Shown here piece after piece: positions 62,481-64,000 of a stretch of DNA of 64,000 nt. The stretch's first letter is position 1. The number at the start of each line of letters is the position of its first letter. The notes beneath the pieces were generated by a model. That model was not told where the DNA came from. It did not search any database and worked only from the letters and a program-made list of their open reading frames with translations. The stretch is from Actinophytocola sp035634895 (GTDB lineage: Bacteria > Actinomycetota > Actinomycetes > Mycobacteriales > Pseudonocardiaceae), in NCBI RefSeq assembly GCF_035634895.1, contig NZ_DASQCC010000234.1, positions 5,853-69,852 on the forward strand. The letters are read 5' to 3'. The position numbers and the translations under genes were made by a program.

Positions 62481-63686
62481 CTACCTGCCACGCGCCAAAC
62501 CCAGGCTGGACCAGGCTGTCGTGGCCAGGTGGTCAATCTGGCCCAGCAACTGCTGGGGCCGCACGTCCAGATCAAGAGGGTATTCGGTGATGGTGATCGA
62601 CGAGTTTCGAATCCGCCTCGGCGTGTTGGCTGATGTCCCGCTGGCATAGACAAGCCATGCAGCATCTACGTTGAGCGCCGTGCAGTACGCCAGCATCTGG
62701 TAGTGGTCGTGGTTCGGGTAGCGGCCGCGCTTGTCTTCCAACTTGTACTTGGCGTCCACGATGATCTGAGGCACTCCGTCCACGGCGTGAACGACGTCGA
62801 CGTTCATCGTGACCACGCTGTCGGTGTCCAATGTGGTCGCATACTGCCCGATAGTCGCACCTGGACGGGAGGCCCATGCCTCACGCAGTGCCACGGTCAC
62901 GAAGTTCTCGAACACCACGGCCATGTCAACCACGAAGGCAGCGACGGGGAGTCCGCCGAGACCCACTTCAAACGACGACGTGTTTAGCACCAGCTTGGCC
63001 AGGCGCAGCGCAGAATGGTAACGAGCGTTGAGCCGGTCTGACCGCCACTGCGGAAGGGATGCATTCGGGATCAGCGAGGACACGCCGTCGAGCCGACCAT
63101 CGAGATGCCGCAGGCGGGCACGGAGCCCGGCGCTCACCCGGGGAACTGCCAGCATCCGGCGGAGTGCCGCCCGCAGTAACTGGTTCTCAGGGGTGTCCAC
63201 GGAATACTCGTCGTAAGTGATCTCCAGTGGTAGCGGGATGCCATGCCGTCGTGCTATCTGGTCACCGACGCGGACGCGGCCACGCAGCACGGTACTTGCG
63301 TCCTCCTCGGTGACATACCCCAGGAGCACACCACCGGCAAGTGCCCGTTCAGTATGACGACACAGCGTTTCGGCAACCGCTGGCCACAAGTCCTCGTCCT
63401 CGATCCCGTCCACGTTTTCCGGTCGGAAACCTGGGTTGGCTGCGTAACCGAGCATGAACAGCAACCGCGCGATGCTGACCTTGGGAGTAACGACCACGTC
63501 CACATCGCCAATATGCACGGCCCCGACCCGCCGCGCTGGCAGCAGTCGAACCGTGCCGGGACCCTGTGGCCGAGCCTTCACTAAGCCTGTACCGCGTAGG
63601 CACGCGACCTGGACCGGATCGAGTTCGGCAACCACCCCTGTGCGGTCGTTCTCCGCCAACACATAACGCACCGCGCCTGCCATCAT
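62481..63686 (-). CDS. mcrC: McrC-family restriction subunit
   Basis: The 401-aa protein starts at ATG 63686 (or 63683), overlapping the mcrB stop (ATGA), so the two are translationally coupled. The N-terminal half (LDPVQVACLRGTGLVKARPQ, VDVVVTPKVSIARLLFMLGY) is the McrC family domain. The C-terminal half holds the PD-(D/E)xK nuclease, with IIVDAKYK near 305-312. McrC cuts DNA when driven by the GTPase McrB at modified cytosines (type IV restriction). It is the last gene of a leftward operon and converges on the interrupted SpdB-like gene with a 16-bp gap. Carriage on an integrative element is typical for a defence cargo. Confidence 0.88.
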   Translation of the reverse strand: MMAGAVRYVLAENDRTGVVAELDPVQVACLRGTGLVKARPQGPGTVRLLPARRVGAVHIGDVDVVVTPKVSIARLLFMLGYAANPGFRPENVDGIEDEDLWPAVAETLCRHTERALAGGVLLGYVTEEDASTVLRGRVRVGDQIARRHGIPLPLEITYDEYSVDTPENQLLRAALRRMLAVPRVSAGLRARLRHLDGRLDGVSSLIPNASLPQWRSDRLNARYHSALRLAKLVLNTSSFEVGLGGLPVAAFVVDMAVVFENFVTVALREAWASRPGATIGQYATTLDTDSVVTMNVDVVHAVDGVPQIIVDAKYKLEDKRGRYPNHDHYQMLAYCTALNVDAAWLVYASGTSANTPRRIRNSSITITEYPLDLDVRPQQLLGQIDHLATTAWSSLGLARGR

Positions 63687-64000
63687 GCGGTGGTGGTGGA
63701 GGTCGCGACTCGGCGAATCGCGTCGAGGCCGAATCGCGCATGAACCTGGGACCGGGTGAGCCGGCCATAGTAGTGCTCTTCCAACAGCGGCAGGATCGAG
63801 TACTCCCACACCAGCGCAAGCCCGCCATCCCGGTCGGCGTCAGACTTCATCAGGTACGACGGACCAATCTTGAAGTCCCGGTCCTCGGCGTCGATTGCTG
63901 CGTTGAGCGAGGCAAGCAATAGCGCACGGTTGTCGTTCTTGCCGGTGGCCGTAGCCCACCTCGCCAGCAGGTCACGGACTGGGGGCTCGTCAGGGTGTAG
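63683..64000 (-). CDS. mcrB: McrB-family AAA GTPase, C-terminal part
   Basis: Only the last 105 codons are in the window; the gene continues past the right edge. The visible part contains LHPDEPPVRDLLARW, LLLASLNAAIDAEDRDFKIG and PSYLMK, then VWEYSILPLLEEHYYG, the conserved C-terminal lid region of McrB-type AAA+ proteins. The following McrC start overlaps its stop, which supports the assignment. The specificity domain, which decides the DNA modification recognised, is outside the window. Confidence 0.82.
   Translation of the reverse strand, partial: LHPDEPPVRDLLARWATATGKNDNRALLLASLNAAIDAEDRDFKIGPSYLMKSDADRDGGLALVWEYSILPLLEEHYYGRLTRSQVHARFGLDAIRRVATSTTTA

Overview
The window is GC-rich throughout. 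It shows typical actinomycete codon use, many GTG starts, Sec and lipoprotein signals, SARP regulators, ricin-type carbohydrate-binding modules and a tRNA-Pro-targeted integrative-element tail. It therefore looks like a chromosomal segment of a filamentous actinomycete, probably Pseudonocardiales or a relative; no marker fixes the genus.

Left part (1-15.5 kb). A partial secreted protein is followed by two large SARP/AfsR-type STAND regulators (643-3633 and 4469-7525, both minus). They flank a small secreted protein with a repeated Thr/Pro/Ile stalk. Next come an M23 peptidase with three near-identical C-terminal repeats, a GH81 beta-1,3-glucanase behind a LacI-type palindrome, a CPBP membrane protease, and a sensor kinase whose response-regulator partner is cut off after about 25 codons.

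Sugar locus (15.9-25.2 kb). Two secreted glycosidases with ricin-B modules (GH54 arabinofuranosidase; clan GH-A, GH39-like) read leftward. A LacI repressor follows, then a rightward operon of lipoprotein binding protein, two permeases and a cytoplasmic GH63-like glucosidase. The palindrome TCGAACCGGTTCGA or a one-mismatch copy lies in front of the secreted glycosidases, the repressor and the transport operon, so the locus looks like one autoregulated oligosaccharide regulon. It carries no ATPase gene, so it probably uses a shared MsiK-type ATPase.

Decay zone (25.2-31.4 kb). Intact P450, CGNR-regulator and epoxide-hydrolase genes are interspersed with an IS110 scrap, NmrA-type fragments, a frameshifted epoxide hydrolase, and MocR and histidine-kinase remains.

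Regulator cluster (31.4-42.8 kb). It contains an HTH-NB-ARC protein, a LuxR-family LAL regulator, a SARP-nSTAND-TM-WD40 fusion and secreted proteins.

Mobile right part (42.9-64 kb). A truncated tyrosine integrase abuts a copy of the 3' half of tRNA-Pro(GGG) at 43543. A second copy lies at 59865. Between them are a decayed NTPase/cyclase-like divergent pair sharing a peptide motif, an IS1182-type element, a ricin lectin, a large secreted lytic-transglycosylase/SGNH protein, an HTH-nSTAND-TM-WD40 protein, transporter and LigD scraps and an IS3-type element. Right of the second copy is the end of an actinomycete integrative element: a small gene, a DUF2637/SpdB-like gene cut by an IS3 element with a 3-bp target duplication, and McrBC running off the edge. 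The layout suggests serial accretion of elements at one tRNA-Pro gene whose intact copy lies beyond the window.
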